From: Chromatiaceae bacterium
Lineage (GTDB): Bacteria > Pseudomonadota > Gammaproteobacteria > Chromatiales > Chromatiaceae
Assembly: GCA_024235395.1 (NCBI GenBank)
Contig: JACKMK010000004.1
Location: forward strand, 496,001 to 560,000
Direction: 5' to 3'
Length of the DNA stretch: 64,000 nt
Shown: piece by piece, positions 36,092-45,509 of the stretch
How positions within the stretch are numbered: the first letter of the stretch is position 1
Layout of the letters: each line of letters starts with the position of its first letter
The notes under the pieces: model-generated
What the model was told of the DNA's origin: nothing
The model's database searches: none
What the model saw: only the letters and a program-made list of their open reading frames with translations
Made by a program: the position numbers and the translations under genes

Positions 36092-36147
36092 GATTTGGAA
36101 ATCAGCTCGCGAAATAAACGCTACAACAAAATCTAGATTTGGAAATC
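36092..36147. repeat. Two copies of palindrome GATTTGGAAATC
   Basis: GATTTGGAAATC occurs at 36092-36103 and 36136-36147, 44 bases apart start to start (about four helical turns). Each copy has arms GATTT and AAATC around GG, so a dimeric regulator could bind both. They lie 22 and 66 bases upstream of the AlpA-type start. Confidence 0.6.
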
Positions 36148-36327
36148 CGGAATATCGAAAAGCGACATATCCGCTGGTAACTATCCGTTTCAAAATAAAC
36201 AGATCAGCACAGGCACAGTAAATAGTCTTGGGAATATAATCGCGATTTACAAAATAGAACCCAGAATGCACAAGCCCTGCGAGCCGAAATCTAGTCAACT
36301 GCTCGCTATGGAAAATCGCTCGAATTG

Positions 36328-36342
36328 GTAACCCCTGGTTAC
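36328..36342. repeat. Inverted repeat GTAACC-CCT-GGTTAC
   Basis: Perfect 6-bp arms with a 3-base spacer, in the AT-rich control region. It could be an operator or a recombination-factor site. Length alone does not exclude chance. Confidence 0.4.
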
Positions 36343-36402
36343 ATATCGCGACAAAAGGCTTATCAAGGGTGAGCGGCCCAGAACGAGCCGCTTCGGAGAG
36401 TG

Positions 36403-37599
36403 TCAGGCGATCTTCGCCACGATCAGCGCCTTCCCGCTGATGCAGAAGCTCGACCAGAGATCCATCAGCATGCGGCGTTTCTCGAACAGGTCGCCGCGCT
36501 GGTAAGCAGCAACGGTCTTATCGCCAATTGTGTGCGCGAGTGCCGCCTCGCAGACGCGAGCGGGGAACCCCGTCGTTTCCTCTGCCCAATCGCGGAAAGT
36601 CGATCGAAATCCATGCACCGTGAGATCGCCGCGGCCCATGTGACGCTGCAGCAGTTTCAGCATGGTCATGTTCGAGATCGGCCGATCATGAAACCGACCG
36701 GCGAAGACGTAGTCCCCTACCCGATCGACCGACTCCAGGATACCCAGCGCCGCACTGCTGAGCGGCACGCGATGAGCCAGTCCGGCTTTCATCCGCTCGG
36801 CGGGAATGGTCCACACGTCGCCGTCGATCTCATCCCATCGGGCTCCCAGAACCTCGCCAGTGCGGCATGCAGTCAAGATGGTGAACCGCAGCGCATCGGC
36901 AGCTGTACCATCATGCGCGGCCAGCTGAGACCAGAACGCCGGCAGCTCGGCATAAGGTAAGGCCGGATGGTGCCGCACCTTGCGGACCTTGGACGGCGAC
37001 GGCAGCAGCTTATCCAGGTGCCCGCGCCACCGGGCCGGATTGTCTCCGGTCCGCCAGCCCATTGCAGCGGCGAAATCGATGATGTTCTCCAGGCGACCTT
37101 GCACGCGCTTGGCGGTCTCGGTTTTGGATGTCCAGAGCGGTTGCAGGATGCGCAGCACGTCAGCGACCTGGATGGCCGCGACCTCGGTCTCACCGATCAC
37201 GGGCCGCGCGTAAGTCTTCATGGTGCTGACCCACTGGTGAGCATGCTTGCGGTTGGCCCACCCACGACGATGCGCACGAATGTACGCGGCAGCCGCCGAC
37301 GCGAACGTCCGCTGTGACTTCTTCCGGGTTCGCTGTTGTGTCTTCGCCTCGATCGGGTCGCGACCGGCGGCAAGATGCTTGCGGTTGCGCTCTGCCTCCG
37401 CGCGGGCCTTGGCCAGCGTCACTCCAGGGTAGCCGCCGAGCCCCATCTCCCGGGTGCGGCCGTCACGCGTGTACTGGAACACCCAGCGGCTCGAGCCGCT
37501 CCCCAGTGTCCGCAGGAATAGCCCGCCACCGTCGGCCAGCTTGCCGGGCTTGGCGTGCTTGCATCGCTTGTCGTTGAGTCTGTGAATCGGTCTCGGCAT
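36403..37599 (-). CDS. Tyrosine integrase (P4-type, DUF4102 N-terminus)
   Basis: A 398-aa site-specific recombinase. The N-terminal arm-binding DUF4102-like domain includes LADGGGLFLRTLGSG and MGLGGYPGVTLAKAR. The core-binding domain lies near residues 100-200. Catalytic residues are visible: Arg246 (TACRTGEVLGARW), His329 and Arg332 (HGFRSTFRDW), His356 (ALAHTIGD) and Tyr366 (AAYQRGD). The start at 37599 lies next to the right arm sites, so bound integrase could block its own expression. It should recombine the 15-bp tRNA-Ser core. It lies at the end far from the tRNA. Confidence 0.95.
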   Translation of the reverse strand: MPRPIHRLNDKRCKHAKPGKLADGGGLFLRTLGSGSSRWVFQYTRDGRTREMGLGGYPGVTLAKARAEAERNRKHLAAGRDPIEAKTQQRTRKKSQRTFASAAAAYIRAHRRGWANRKHAHQWVSTMKTYARPVIGETEVAAIQVADVLRILQPLWTSKTETAKRVQGRLENIIDFAAAMGWRTGDNPARWRGHLDKLLPSPSKVRKVRHHPALPYAELPAFWSQLAAHDGTAADALRFTILTACRTGEVLGARWDEIDGDVWTIPAERMKAGLAHRVPLSSAALGILESVDRVGDYVFAGRFHDRPISNMTMLKLLQRHMGRGDLTVHGFRSTFRDWAEETTGFPARVCEAALAHTIGDKTVAAYQRGDLFEKRRMLMDLWSSFCISGKALIVAKIA

Positions 37600-37605
37600 G
37601 GCGGC

Positions 37606-37627
37606 TGCCCCTGTTCCTGCCCCTGTT
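37606..37627 (+). repeat. Right pair of putative integrase arm sites
   Basis: TGCCCCTGTT occurs at 37606-37615 and 37618-37627, period 12, the same as the left pair. The pair starts seven bases upstream of the integrase ATG, overlapping its ribosome-binding region. Confidence 0.65.
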
Positions 37628-37735
37628 TAGGTTCAGGTCTAGTATGGACCCATGCAGACCGTTTTGAACAGTATTGCTTTGTTTTCCGTGGCTTATGATA
37701 CCCGTTTGGAAGGGTTTGGACCCCGGGTAAGCGGA

Positions 37736-37750
37736 CACCCCCTCCGCCAA
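37736..37750 (+). repeat. attR core
   Basis: A 15-base copy of the tRNA-Ser 3' end (CACCCCCTCCGCCAA). Sequence upstream of it does not resemble a tRNA, so this is the displaced right core. Confidence 0.87.
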
Positions 37751-38225
37751 CGCCCCCCGCGTCGGAACTGACCTGGCAGACTCCGGTGTCCGCTCCGGCG
37801 CCAATCTGCCTCCGACGGGACCTTCCCGGCAACCTCGCCGGGGTGCAGTCTGAGGCCTTGTGAACCCCCTATCCGAACGCTGGTCAGGGGTATCCCATTG
37901 CGCGGCCGAGTCCCGACAGCCAGGGAGCGTCCAGGGCACTGAGCAAGACAGCCGTTGTGAGCAACCCTCCCAGGGGCCACCGGTCACGGGGGTGCCTTGC
38001 GGTGAGCCATTGGGACGCAACCGGCGCATCTCCAGGGCGCCCACCAACTGTCGGAACTCTTTACACGGACGCGGCCTTCAGGCAGTTGAGAACCCGACGG
38101 TTTGCCGCAACGCATTGAGCGGCCAAGGCAAAACCACGCGCGGCCCGATTCGTGCATGATCCCCGAGACGCAAGCAAACCTGCGGCGCCTGCTTTCGAAC
38201 GGCGCCCAATGAGGGGGACCCGAAC
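37751..38225. other. Gap of 475 bases after the element
   Basis: Chromosomal sequence between attR and the exosortase substrate gene. Open frames on the minus strand look like chance. I see no terminator or repeat beyond the core. Confidence 0.3.
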
Positions 38226-38795
38226 ATGAACCGACTTTCGACCACGATCCGCCTGATCGCGAGCCTCGTTCTGGCCGCCGCAGCGACCACTGCAAACGCC
38301 ATCCCGGTCGTGTGGGACCTCTCGGCTGCATTCAATGACGGCGGCACGGTGACAGGGACCTACACCTACGATGCCAGCACTAACGTATTCTCGAATGCGA
38401 CATTCACGACCACGGCCGGCACCGCTTTGCCTGGCACGAGCTATGACACCGCCGACCTCGGAGCGGTCGGTTTCGGCCTGGATGCAAGCACAATCACGGC
38501 GATCACCAACTTCGGGCTCGCCGACCTCTCGGGGCAGAACATCCTCTCGTTTGCACTGGTAGCCGCGATGACGGACGCCGGTGGCACCATCGCCATTGCC
38601 GCCCTGTTCCCCAGCTTTGAGGGCATCTGTAGCACCGCCGATTGTGGCAGCGGATCGATCGATCGCGAAGTCGCCGCGGGCGGGCAGATTGTGTCGAGGG
38701 CGGCGGTGCCAGAGCCTGCGACGCTGACCCTGATGGCACTTGCGCTGCTCGGAGCGCGCGGTGCGCGGCGGCGGCAGATAGGCTCAGCGCGCTGA
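38226..38795 (+). CDS. PEP-CTERM sorting domain protein
   Basis: A 189-aa secreted protein. Residues 1-25 are a signal peptide ending TANA. The middle is beta-rich with Thr/Ala/Asp and one cysteine pair (GICSTADCG). The C-terminus is a textbook sorting signal: VPEPATLTLMALALLGARG then an Arg cluster (ARRRQ). An exosortase should cut it and display the protein or attach it to exopolysaccharide. The ATG has GAGGGGG eight bases upstream. Confidence 0.9.
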   Translation: MNRLSTTIRLIASLVLAAAATTANAIPVVWDLSAAFNDGGTVTGTYTYDASTNVFSNATFTTTAGTALPGTSYDTADLGAVGFGLDASTITAITNFGLADLSGQNILSFALVAAMTDAGGTIAIAALFPSFEGICSTADCGSGSIDREVAAGGQIVSRAAVPEPATLTLMALALLGARGARRRQIGSAR

Positions 38796-39710
38796 GCTCA
38801 TCCAACGCCACTACGGCCGGTTTGTTGGTCGGGGCTTCGTTGCTCGACTTGCGCTGAATCTTCTCAATCAGTAGTCGTTGCTCACCGGCCTGCCGTTCAC
38901 TGCGCTCGGCGAGGAAACGCGAAGGTGCCTCGCTGGCTCCAGTCGTCCTAGCCGGCCAGGACCTCCACGAGGGTTGGCACGGTGTCGGGCCCATGTCTCC
39001 AGCTGATCCGGACGGGAACCGATCATGTCACCGGCCTCTGCGCGGATGCAGCAGCGACGGACATCAGCTCTCGCCGGGGAGTGTGCGCAATGCCCTGGAA
39101 GCCGTCCTGAGCGGCGTCTTTTTTTGACACCGGGTCGGATTCAAATCGCCGGGTATGAAGCTGGAACATCCGGCGCAGCATCCGTTGTGATCGGCCACTC
39201 CCCATGAGCGACTACATCATCAGCAAAAAGCGGGAGATTTCCGGACACCGGTGAATCTTCCGCTCCCACCGGGAAAGCGCAAATGCGCCCGCTGGGCGGC
39301 GAACCTCGGCAGCCAACATCGAGCGGTCGAGGCGGGCTGATTTCGGTGGCGTCCGCTGCTGACGCAACATGGCCGCAAGCGCGCGGACGGAGGGAATCGA
39401 TCCCGAGCCAGTGACTGGTTTAGGTACGAGTACCAAAGCGAACGCCTGATCGTTTTTTTCTGTCAGTGGTCCCGTCTGACGCACGTTTCAACGGCCGCCA
39501 CTGCGCGGTTCAGCCTGAGGCGAGGCGGATCATGCTGCCTATGCTCCACTAATGGCCGGCACACCGCTTGCGGCGCTCCTACTAAGTGGATAAAAACGAA
39601 TTACCTGCCCCTCAAGCTGGCCCAGTCCCCGGGTCGTGAGAGAGGCGTCAACCGAGTCCCAGGTTCGATTTGCGCAGACGCAAAACACAAGTTTCAGTCG
39701 AGAACGTTTC
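38796..39710. other. Gap of 915 bases without a confident gene
   Basis: The largest open stretch outside the element. A weak plus-strand hairpin with a T-run (GCCG-loop-CGGC then TCTTTTTTT) lies at 39101-39125 and may end the PEP-CTERM transcript. Minus-strand open frames (for example a charged helix around 38820-38930) are not convincing. The mix suggests decayed DNA at the border of a transferred patch. Confidence 0.35.
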
Positions 39711-41698
39711 GTGAAATACAGACCTGACGTCGATGGTTTGCGGGCAGTCGCCGTAATACCTGTGGTTTTTTTCCACGCACATGTACCTTACCTCTATGGA
39801 GGCTTTCTCGGTGTTGACGTCTTCTTCGTGATCAGTGGCTACCTCATCACTGGCGTTATCGTGGAAGAGATTGCCGAGCGCCGCTTCTCGATCGTCAATT
39901 TCTACGAAAGGCGGGCCAGACGCATCCTGCCCGCGCTGTTTTTGGTCGTTGCATCCACAATTCTGGCCGCCCCGTTCTTTCTCAACCCTTCGCAACTGGA
40001 CGACTTCAGCAAGAGTGTCATCGCGGTCTTGCTCTTCGTCTCGAATATTTTTTTTGGCAACAGTCCGGTTACTTCGGCACAGCCTCGGAAACCAGCCCGA
40101 TGCTTCACACATGGAGCTTGGCGGTCGAAGAGCAGTACTACATCTTCTTTCCCCTGCTCCTGCTGCTCGTTTGGCGCTACGCCAGAAATCGTCTCTGGCT
40201 TGCGCTGTCGGTCGTTATTGTCGGAAGTATTGGGCTCTCAGAATGGGGATGGCGTAACGCATCCGTGGCGAGTTTCTATCTGCTTCCGACACGCGCTTGG
40301 GAGTTGTTGATCGGCAGTTTGGTAGCGCTCGCGCTCCGGAAAAATCTACTCGCCAGCATTCCAGATTCGCTGAAGAACGGCGCAGCTTTTCTCGGACTCA
40401 TAGTGTTGCTTGTTTCATTCGTCCTGTTTGACGATAACACTCCGCACCCAAGTCTCATCACGTTAATTCCGGTATTGGCGACCGCGGCGATAATTGCCGG
40501 AGCTTCGCCATCCGGCGCTACCGGTCGCCTGCTGGCGGCCAAACCACTCGTGGCTGTCGGCCTCATGAGCTACAGCCTATATCTCTGGCATCAGCCGATG
40601 TTCGCGTTTGCGAAACTCAACATCGCGAAACCTCACATTCTTCCAGTTCTTCTTGCACTGAGCGCAGTTTCCATGGTCATCGCATACTTCAGCTGGAGGT
40701 ACTGGGAAAAACCTTTTCGGAAGAAGGCCATCACTAGCCGTCCCCAGATTCTCCACTTCTCCGCCATCAGCATCGTGGTGCTTGGCGTCGCCGGCCTCGC
40801 TTCGTCAATCTACCGCGACTCCATTTTCTCGATGGTCTACCCGGATCGATATTCCAATTACAAGGCGATCGAAGAAGCCACTGCGGTTAGCAACAATCCC
40901 ATGATCAACCGTGGCTGCCACATTCATTCTGAAGAGTTCACGCAGGCATTCAGGGCGGTGTTCCGCAAATGCGTCGAAAAGTACGGAAAGGGAGTCTTTG
41001 TGACGGGTGGTAGTCATGGCATGGATTTGTACAACAGCTTGGCCGTGAACTCCGAGTATCCATTCATCGCGAGTGTGTCGCGTGGGTACTGCCGGGCGCA
41101 CACGTTTTTGGGAGGGCGCCCGCCTCATCGCTGCCACTACGATGACCTGCTGAGTTTCGCAACGGAGAATGCGAACAATCTCTCGGTCATTATCTACACC
41201 CAAACAGCCGACCGACTCTTTCACGTACCCTTCTCTCAGGCCACCGCGCGTGATTTGTCCAAAGATTCGATGGCGCAGGTGGTCGCCTATCTGAAGCGCC
41301 TCCAGGACGAGTCAGGCGTGAGGACATACATGATCGGCATGCTGCCGATTCTAAGCCGCGCTCCAGCGTCCTTGAGCCTCACTGAGCCTGTCCGTGAACA
41401 GCTTTCCGCATCAATCACGGAAAAAAGCCAGCGGATGATCGCGCATATAGATCGTGAATTCGCCCGAATGGCCGGCGAGATGGGCATCCTCTACGTCGCA
41501 AAGATCGAAGCGATGAGCCTGAAACTGCCTGAAGACCTGCTGATTGATGGCAAGATCACGTATTCTGACGAGAGACATCTAAGCTCCCAGGGCGAGAAAG
41601 TTTTTGGTAGACGACTAGTGGACTATTTGACCCGAAGTGGCCTACTGCCCAACGAACAAAACGGTCTAAGCCTAAGCTTTTTGCCAGCCGCTCGTTGA
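39711..41698 (+). pseudogene. Acyltransferase 3 / SGNH protein with frame break at a T8 tract
   Basis: An OafA-like O-acyltransferase of about 660 aa if restored. The first frame begins at a GTG (KYRPDVDGLRAVAVIPVVFF) and keeps family motifs to SNIFFG. The second frame resumes with GYFGTASETSPMLHTWS and continues through the remaining helices and a C-terminal SGNH-like domain. The break is at T8 (40048-40055): one more T, or a -1 slip, joins the frames and gives the expected SNIFFWQQSGYFGT. The SGNH block I reads GGSHG where GDSH is usual. Base composition is lower in GC than the flanks. It could be a pseudogene, phase-variable, slippage-expressed, or a sequencing error. Confidence 0.8.
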
Positions 41699-41702
41699 GT
41701 GA

Positions 41703-42158
41703 CTCGGTGTAGCCTCGACGTTCGGGTTTTCGTTCACATCGCCGTTTGCACCAGCGGAACCGGCCGGCGCGACCTTGACCTCGATGGCCACGCTGACCGG
41801 CGTCCTGACCGACCCGCTGACGGGTGGCCCTGTCTCGCTTGCCCCGGCGCTCGCGTCGTCCACGATCATGCAGGCCATCGTTCAGGGCACACCCGTCGCG
41901 GCGGTCGGACCGGGTGTCGCGAGCGGTACCAGCCCGTTGAACTACGGCCCCTTCAGCACCACCGTTTCGACCACCTGCCCTGCCAGCGGTTGTGACAATT
42001 TCGGCATCCTGCTCGGCTTTACCGGTGAGGGGGGTGGCGATCAATATGCGTTCGCCGCCACGCATCTGTTGACACCGGTCCAGGACGTCGCAATCCCGGC
42101 ACCCGTGCTGTTGATCGGCATCGGGATCATGGGGGTGCTCCGGAAAAAGGGCCGATAG
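41703..42158 (+). pseudogene. Beheaded exosortase-type surface protein
   Basis: The frame is open right after the acyltransferase stop and ends with a sorting-like tail: IPAPVLLIGIGIMGVL then RKKGR. The upstream part (beta-rich, Thr/Gly/Pro) has no signal peptide and no good start; a TTG at 41775 is the first candidate and lacks a ribosome site. It looks like the C-terminal part of a secreted protein whose front was lost, perhaps when the acyltransferase was inserted. Confidence 0.5.
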
Positions 42159-42337
42159 CCGCGTTCGGCTACAGGGTTGCTGCTTGGTTTTACGGCCCGT
42201 GCCGCCTCCACGGTCTATCGGGCCGAGTCGATGTGTCCAACGCGTATCCGCCGCGGCGCATATTGCGCCGCTGGCTGGCGTGTGCTCACCGCTTCGTCTC
42301 CCGCCCCGGTCGTTGGCGAGGTTCGTCCCGCTGAACG

Positions 42338-43576
42338 CTAGCCAGCGCCTTCGGCCGCCACGACCGCCCTGCCTCGCAGGTCCGGCAAAAACACCGCCAA
42401 CAACCCGATCAACGGCAGAAAGGCACACAGGCGGTAGACGGTCTCGATGCCCCATCGATCGGCCAGCGTGCCCATCAGTGCCGCGCCGATGCCGGCCAGC
42501 CCAAAGGCCAGTCCGAAGAACAGCCCGGAGATCGTTCCGGTCCTGCCCGGCACCAGTTCCTGGCCATACACCACCATCGCCGGGAATGCGGATGCGAGCA
42601 TGAAGCCGATCAGCAGGGTCAAGATCGCCGACGTCTGCAGGTCGACATACGGCAGCGCCAACGTGAACGGGGCGACGCCGAGAATCGACAGCCAGATCAC
42701 TTTTCGGCGACCGATGCGATCACCGATCGGCCCCCCCAGCAGCGTGCCGGCTGCGACCGCGAACAGAAAGTAGAACAGGTGGTACTGCGCGGTGCGGGTG
42801 TCGACGCCGTAATGTTCGATCAGGTAGAAGATCAGGTAGCTGCTGATGCTGGCCATGTAGAAGAACTTGGAAAACATCAACGCCAGCAGCACGCCAAGCG
42901 CCGATCTGACGCGGCCACGCGGCAGCACGATGTCAGCATCGGAAGACGGCGCCGGTTTCGGCCGGCGATGCTGATTGCGGTACCACACGCCGACCCCGGC
43001 GAGCAGGATCATCGCCAGCAGCGCAACCAGTGCAAACAATGCCAGGCTGCGTTGACCGTTGGGTAACACGATCCACGCGGCGAGTAGTGGGCCGACCGCC
43101 GAGCCGGCGTTGCCGCCAACCTGGAAGATCGACTGCGCCAGACCGTGCCGTCCGCCCGACGCCATGCGCGCGATGCGCGAGGCCTCCGGATGAAATACCG
43201 ACGAACCGGTGCCGACCAACGCCGCTGCCAGCAACAGCATCGGGAAGCTTCCAGCCAGTGAAAGCATGAGCAGACCGAGCAGCGTGCAAGCCATACCGAA
43301 GGCCAGCGAGAACGGCTGCGGATGGCGATCGGTATACAGGCCGACCATGGGCTGCAACAGCGACGCCGTAAACTGGAAAGCCAGCGTGATCAGGCCTATC
43401 TGCGCGAAGCTCAGCCCGAACCCACTCTTGAACAGCGGGTAACTGGCGAGCATCACCGATTGCATGGTGTCGTTCAGAAAGTGCGACAGGCTGATCGCGG
43501 CGAGCACGGAAAATACGGTGCCTTGGTTCATGTGACGCTGCTGCTTGTTGCGGCCGGGGAGCGCGGATGGTGCCAT
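42338..43576 (-). CDS. MFS transporter, fosmidomycin-resistance (Fsr)-like
   Basis: A 412-aa inner-membrane transporter with twelve helices. Family features include SLSHFLNDTMQSVMLASYPL at the front, the QIGLITLAFQFTASLLQP segment, and GDRIGRRKVIW between halves. Fsr-type proteins export fosmidomycin and related compounds; other substrates are possible. The start at 43576 is the longest; an ATG at 43531 fits the family start better and neither has a clear ribosome site. The old yellow enzyme gene lies 72 bases upstream on the same strand. Confidence 0.87.
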   Translation of the reverse strand: MAPSALPGRNKQQRHMNQGTVFSVLAAISLSHFLNDTMQSVMLASYPLFKSGFGLSFAQIGLITLAFQFTASLLQPMVGLYTDRHPQPFSLAFGMACTLLGLLMLSLAGSFPMLLLAAALVGTGSSVFHPEASRIARMASGGRHGLAQSIFQVGGNAGSAVGPLLAAWIVLPNGQRSLALFALVALLAMILLAGVGVWYRNQHRRPKPAPSSDADIVLPRGRVRSALGVLLALMFSKFFYMASISSYLIFYLIEHYGVDTRTAQYHLFYFLFAVAAGTLLGGPIGDRIGRRKVIWLSILGVAPFTLALPYVDLQTSAILTLLIGFMLASAFPAMVVYGQELVPGRTGTISGLFFGLAFGLAGIGAALMGTLADRWGIETVYRLCAFLPLIGLLAVFLPDLRGRAVVAAEGAG

Positions 43577-43648
43577 GGTGTTGCGCGGAGCGGAGAATGT
43601 CGAGGGCGCTGCACAGCGGTCGCGGGCCAGGCCCGGTCCGCTGGACGT

Positions 43649-44899
43649 CTACCCGCGCGACAACATCGCGTCCTTTTCCGCCCGCACCCGCGGATGGTAG
43701 CAGTCCACCGGCTGCGCACCGAGATGCCCTACGCAGGCGTTGCAGTCGACACAGCGTGGCCCGGTTTCGTGAACGCGCAGATGGCGGTAGAAGTAGGGAT
43801 CGGCAATGAACGGACGCCCGGCCGACACGGCATCACACAAGCAGTTCGCCAGCGCCGCTTCCATCCTGTCGCGGGTGCGAAAGCCGCCGACGCAGATCAC
43901 CGGGATGTTCAGCGCGGCCTTGAACGCCGGCGTGTAGTCGAGGTTGAAGCCCTCGCGTCCCTTCCACAGGAGGTTCGAGGCCAGCGCGATCAGTGGCCGA
44001 AATACACGCACCACGGTGCGCCTCAACCACGGCAGATGGGCCATGCTGCCATCGACCATGTTTCGCAGGCAGCGGCCAAAGGTGCCGCACACCATCGGAA
44101 AGCCAGACTCGTAGTGACCGACCGAGATCTCCACCGCGTCCACGCCCGCCGCTTGCAGTATCTTCGCCGCTTCGACCAGTTCCGCGGTCTTCAAACCGTC
44201 GCGCAACGGCAGCCTGTCCGCCCCGTTCATCTTGATGATCACCGGGTAGTTCGGCCCGACCCGCGCCCGGATGGCGGCCAGGATCTCGCACGCGAAACGT
44301 GTCCGGGCCTTCAGGCTGCCGCCGTAGGCATCGCGACGTCGGTTGGTGTACGGCGTCAGGAACTGGCTGAGCAGGTAGCCGTTCGCCGAGTGCAGCTGCA
44401 CACCGTCGAAACCGGCACGCCGGCAGCGCGCCGCGGCGTCGGCAAACTGTCCGACGAGGCCCTGAATCTCGTCGACGCCCAGCTGTCGTGGCCGGGTGCC
44501 GGTCAACAGGTCCTTGGTCGTCGAGGCCGAAACCACGTCAGTGGCACCCGCGAAACCCGGCACGACCTGGCGACCGCAATGATTGAGCTGGGCGAACAAC
44601 TTCGCACCCTGTGCGTGCACCGCCTCGACCAGCCTAGCCAGCCCCGGAATCTTGTCATCGTCATCGACGCCCAACTGGTTCGGTGCCGACTTGCCCTGCT
44701 GGCTGATGTAGATGTTGCCGGTGATGATCAGCGGTGTTCCGCCGCGGGCGATCGGGCGGTAAAAATCCACGACGGCATCCGTGACGAAACCGTCCGGGCT
44801 CGCCCGTGTCTCCGCCGTCGCCGTCTTGAACAAGCGCCCCGGCAACTCGAGCGGGCCGATGCGGATCGGCGAAAACAACAATCCCTGGTCGCTGCCCAT
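43649..44899 (-). CDS. NADH:flavin oxidoreductase, old yellow enzyme family
   Basis: A 416-aa FMN-dependent ene-reductase-type TIM barrel. The start (LLFSPIRIGPLELPGRLFKT) and the FAQLNHCGRQV, GVQLHSANGYLLSQFLTP and RRDAYGGSLKARTRF motifs are typical. The C-terminal VGGFRTRDRMEAAL loop binds the FMN phosphate. Four late cysteines (RCVDCNAC, DCYH) recall the iron-sulfur site of larger dienoyl-CoA reductase relatives, but the second FAD domain is absent. The substrate is unknown. Confidence 0.9.
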   Translation of the reverse strand: MGSDQGLLFSPIRIGPLELPGRLFKTATAETRASPDGFVTDAVVDFYRPIARGGTPLIITGNIYISQQGKSAPNQLGVDDDDKIPGLARLVEAVHAQGAKLFAQLNHCGRQVVPGFAGATDVVSASTTKDLLTGTRPRQLGVDEIQGLVGQFADAAARCRRAGFDGVQLHSANGYLLSQFLTPYTNRRRDAYGGSLKARTRFACEILAAIRARVGPNYPVIIKMNGADRLPLRDGLKTAELVEAAKILQAAGVDAVEISVGHYESGFPMVCGTFGRCLRNMVDGSMAHLPWLRRTVVRVFRPLIALASNLLWKGREGFNLDYTPAFKAALNIPVICVGGFRTRDRMEAALANCLCDAVSAGRPFIADPYFYRHLRVHETGPRCVDCNACVGHLGAQPVDCYHPRVRAEKDAMLSRG

Positions 44900-45509
44900 G
44901 GGCGTGTCTCCCGCGCAGGCATGCGCATCCCCGAATTACTCACTCCTGGTTATAGCTGACCGCGGCTTATCCGGCCGGGTCGGCAGGCGGGCTCGGCGTT
45001 CGACGCAATTCATTGCACCGCGCGGTGATACGGACAGAAGCGCGGCAATCCCTATGCACCAGCACTGGCGCCCAGCGGGGTCTTCCCGGACGACCGCGGC
45101 CGTGTCGACGGATCACCCGCCCCCCAGTCGGGCAGCCTCGGCGGACACATGTACAGGGAATTCGGACACCCGCTGTCGATGGCGCTGTCGCGCGACTTCT
45201 CCATCATGTCATCGACGTGTGCACAAGAATGGCACCGAGGTACGGGCATAAAAAAAGCCGCCCTTGGTTGCGATGCTTCTTCTGAAGATCTGCTTCCAGA
45301 TCGAAGGGGAGTTTTGGCCCAGACGCAACCGCGGTCTGCTGTTCGGCCGAAGCGGCCAGTGGCGCCCAGCGGCTGCGAGGTCAGCTATTAAACGCACACC
45401 AGCCATTGGCCAGAGATGCCGCTGAATGGCCGGATAAACTTCGGCGATTGAGTGCTCACGACCCCGAACAGTCCGTCACAGCTGAATACAGCGTACATGC
45501 CGCACACAG
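44900..45509. other. Gap of 610 bases
   Basis: Between two minus-strand genes. An A7 run next to GCCGCCC at about 45250-45263 has no pairing partner, so I do not call a terminator. No gene with a ribosome site or family signature is seen on either strand. Confidence 0.3.

Larger units (their letters stand above)
36071..36402 (-). promoter_or_regulatory. AT-rich control region between integrase and AlpA-type genes
   Basis: A 332-base stretch that is much AT-richer than the rest of the element and contains no convincing gene. It lies upstream of the AlpA-type gene and after the integrase stop, and carries two palindromic 12-mers and one 15-base inverted repeat. It is the probable main promoter of the replication-structural operon. 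Confidence 0.55.
27486..37750. mobile_element. Integrated phage-satellite-like element in tRNA-Ser
   Basis: The 10.25 kb segment is bounded by a 15-bp direct repeat, the left copy being the 3' end of tRNA-Ser. It encodes an integrase at the far right, an AlpA-type regulator, an SF3 helicase, a major capsid protein, a sigma region-4-like protein and a tape-measure protein on one strand, plus one gene on the other at the left end. Paired 10-bp repeats lie just inside both ends. No terminase, portal, protease, tail-tube or lysis gene is recognisable. This fits a capsid-encoding satellite that would need a helper phage, or a heavily reduced prophage. Confidence 0.88.

Noticed and set aside
45250..45263. 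A7 run with GCCGCCC as a terminator after the old yellow enzyme gene
   Set aside because: No complementary arm lies nearby on either side.
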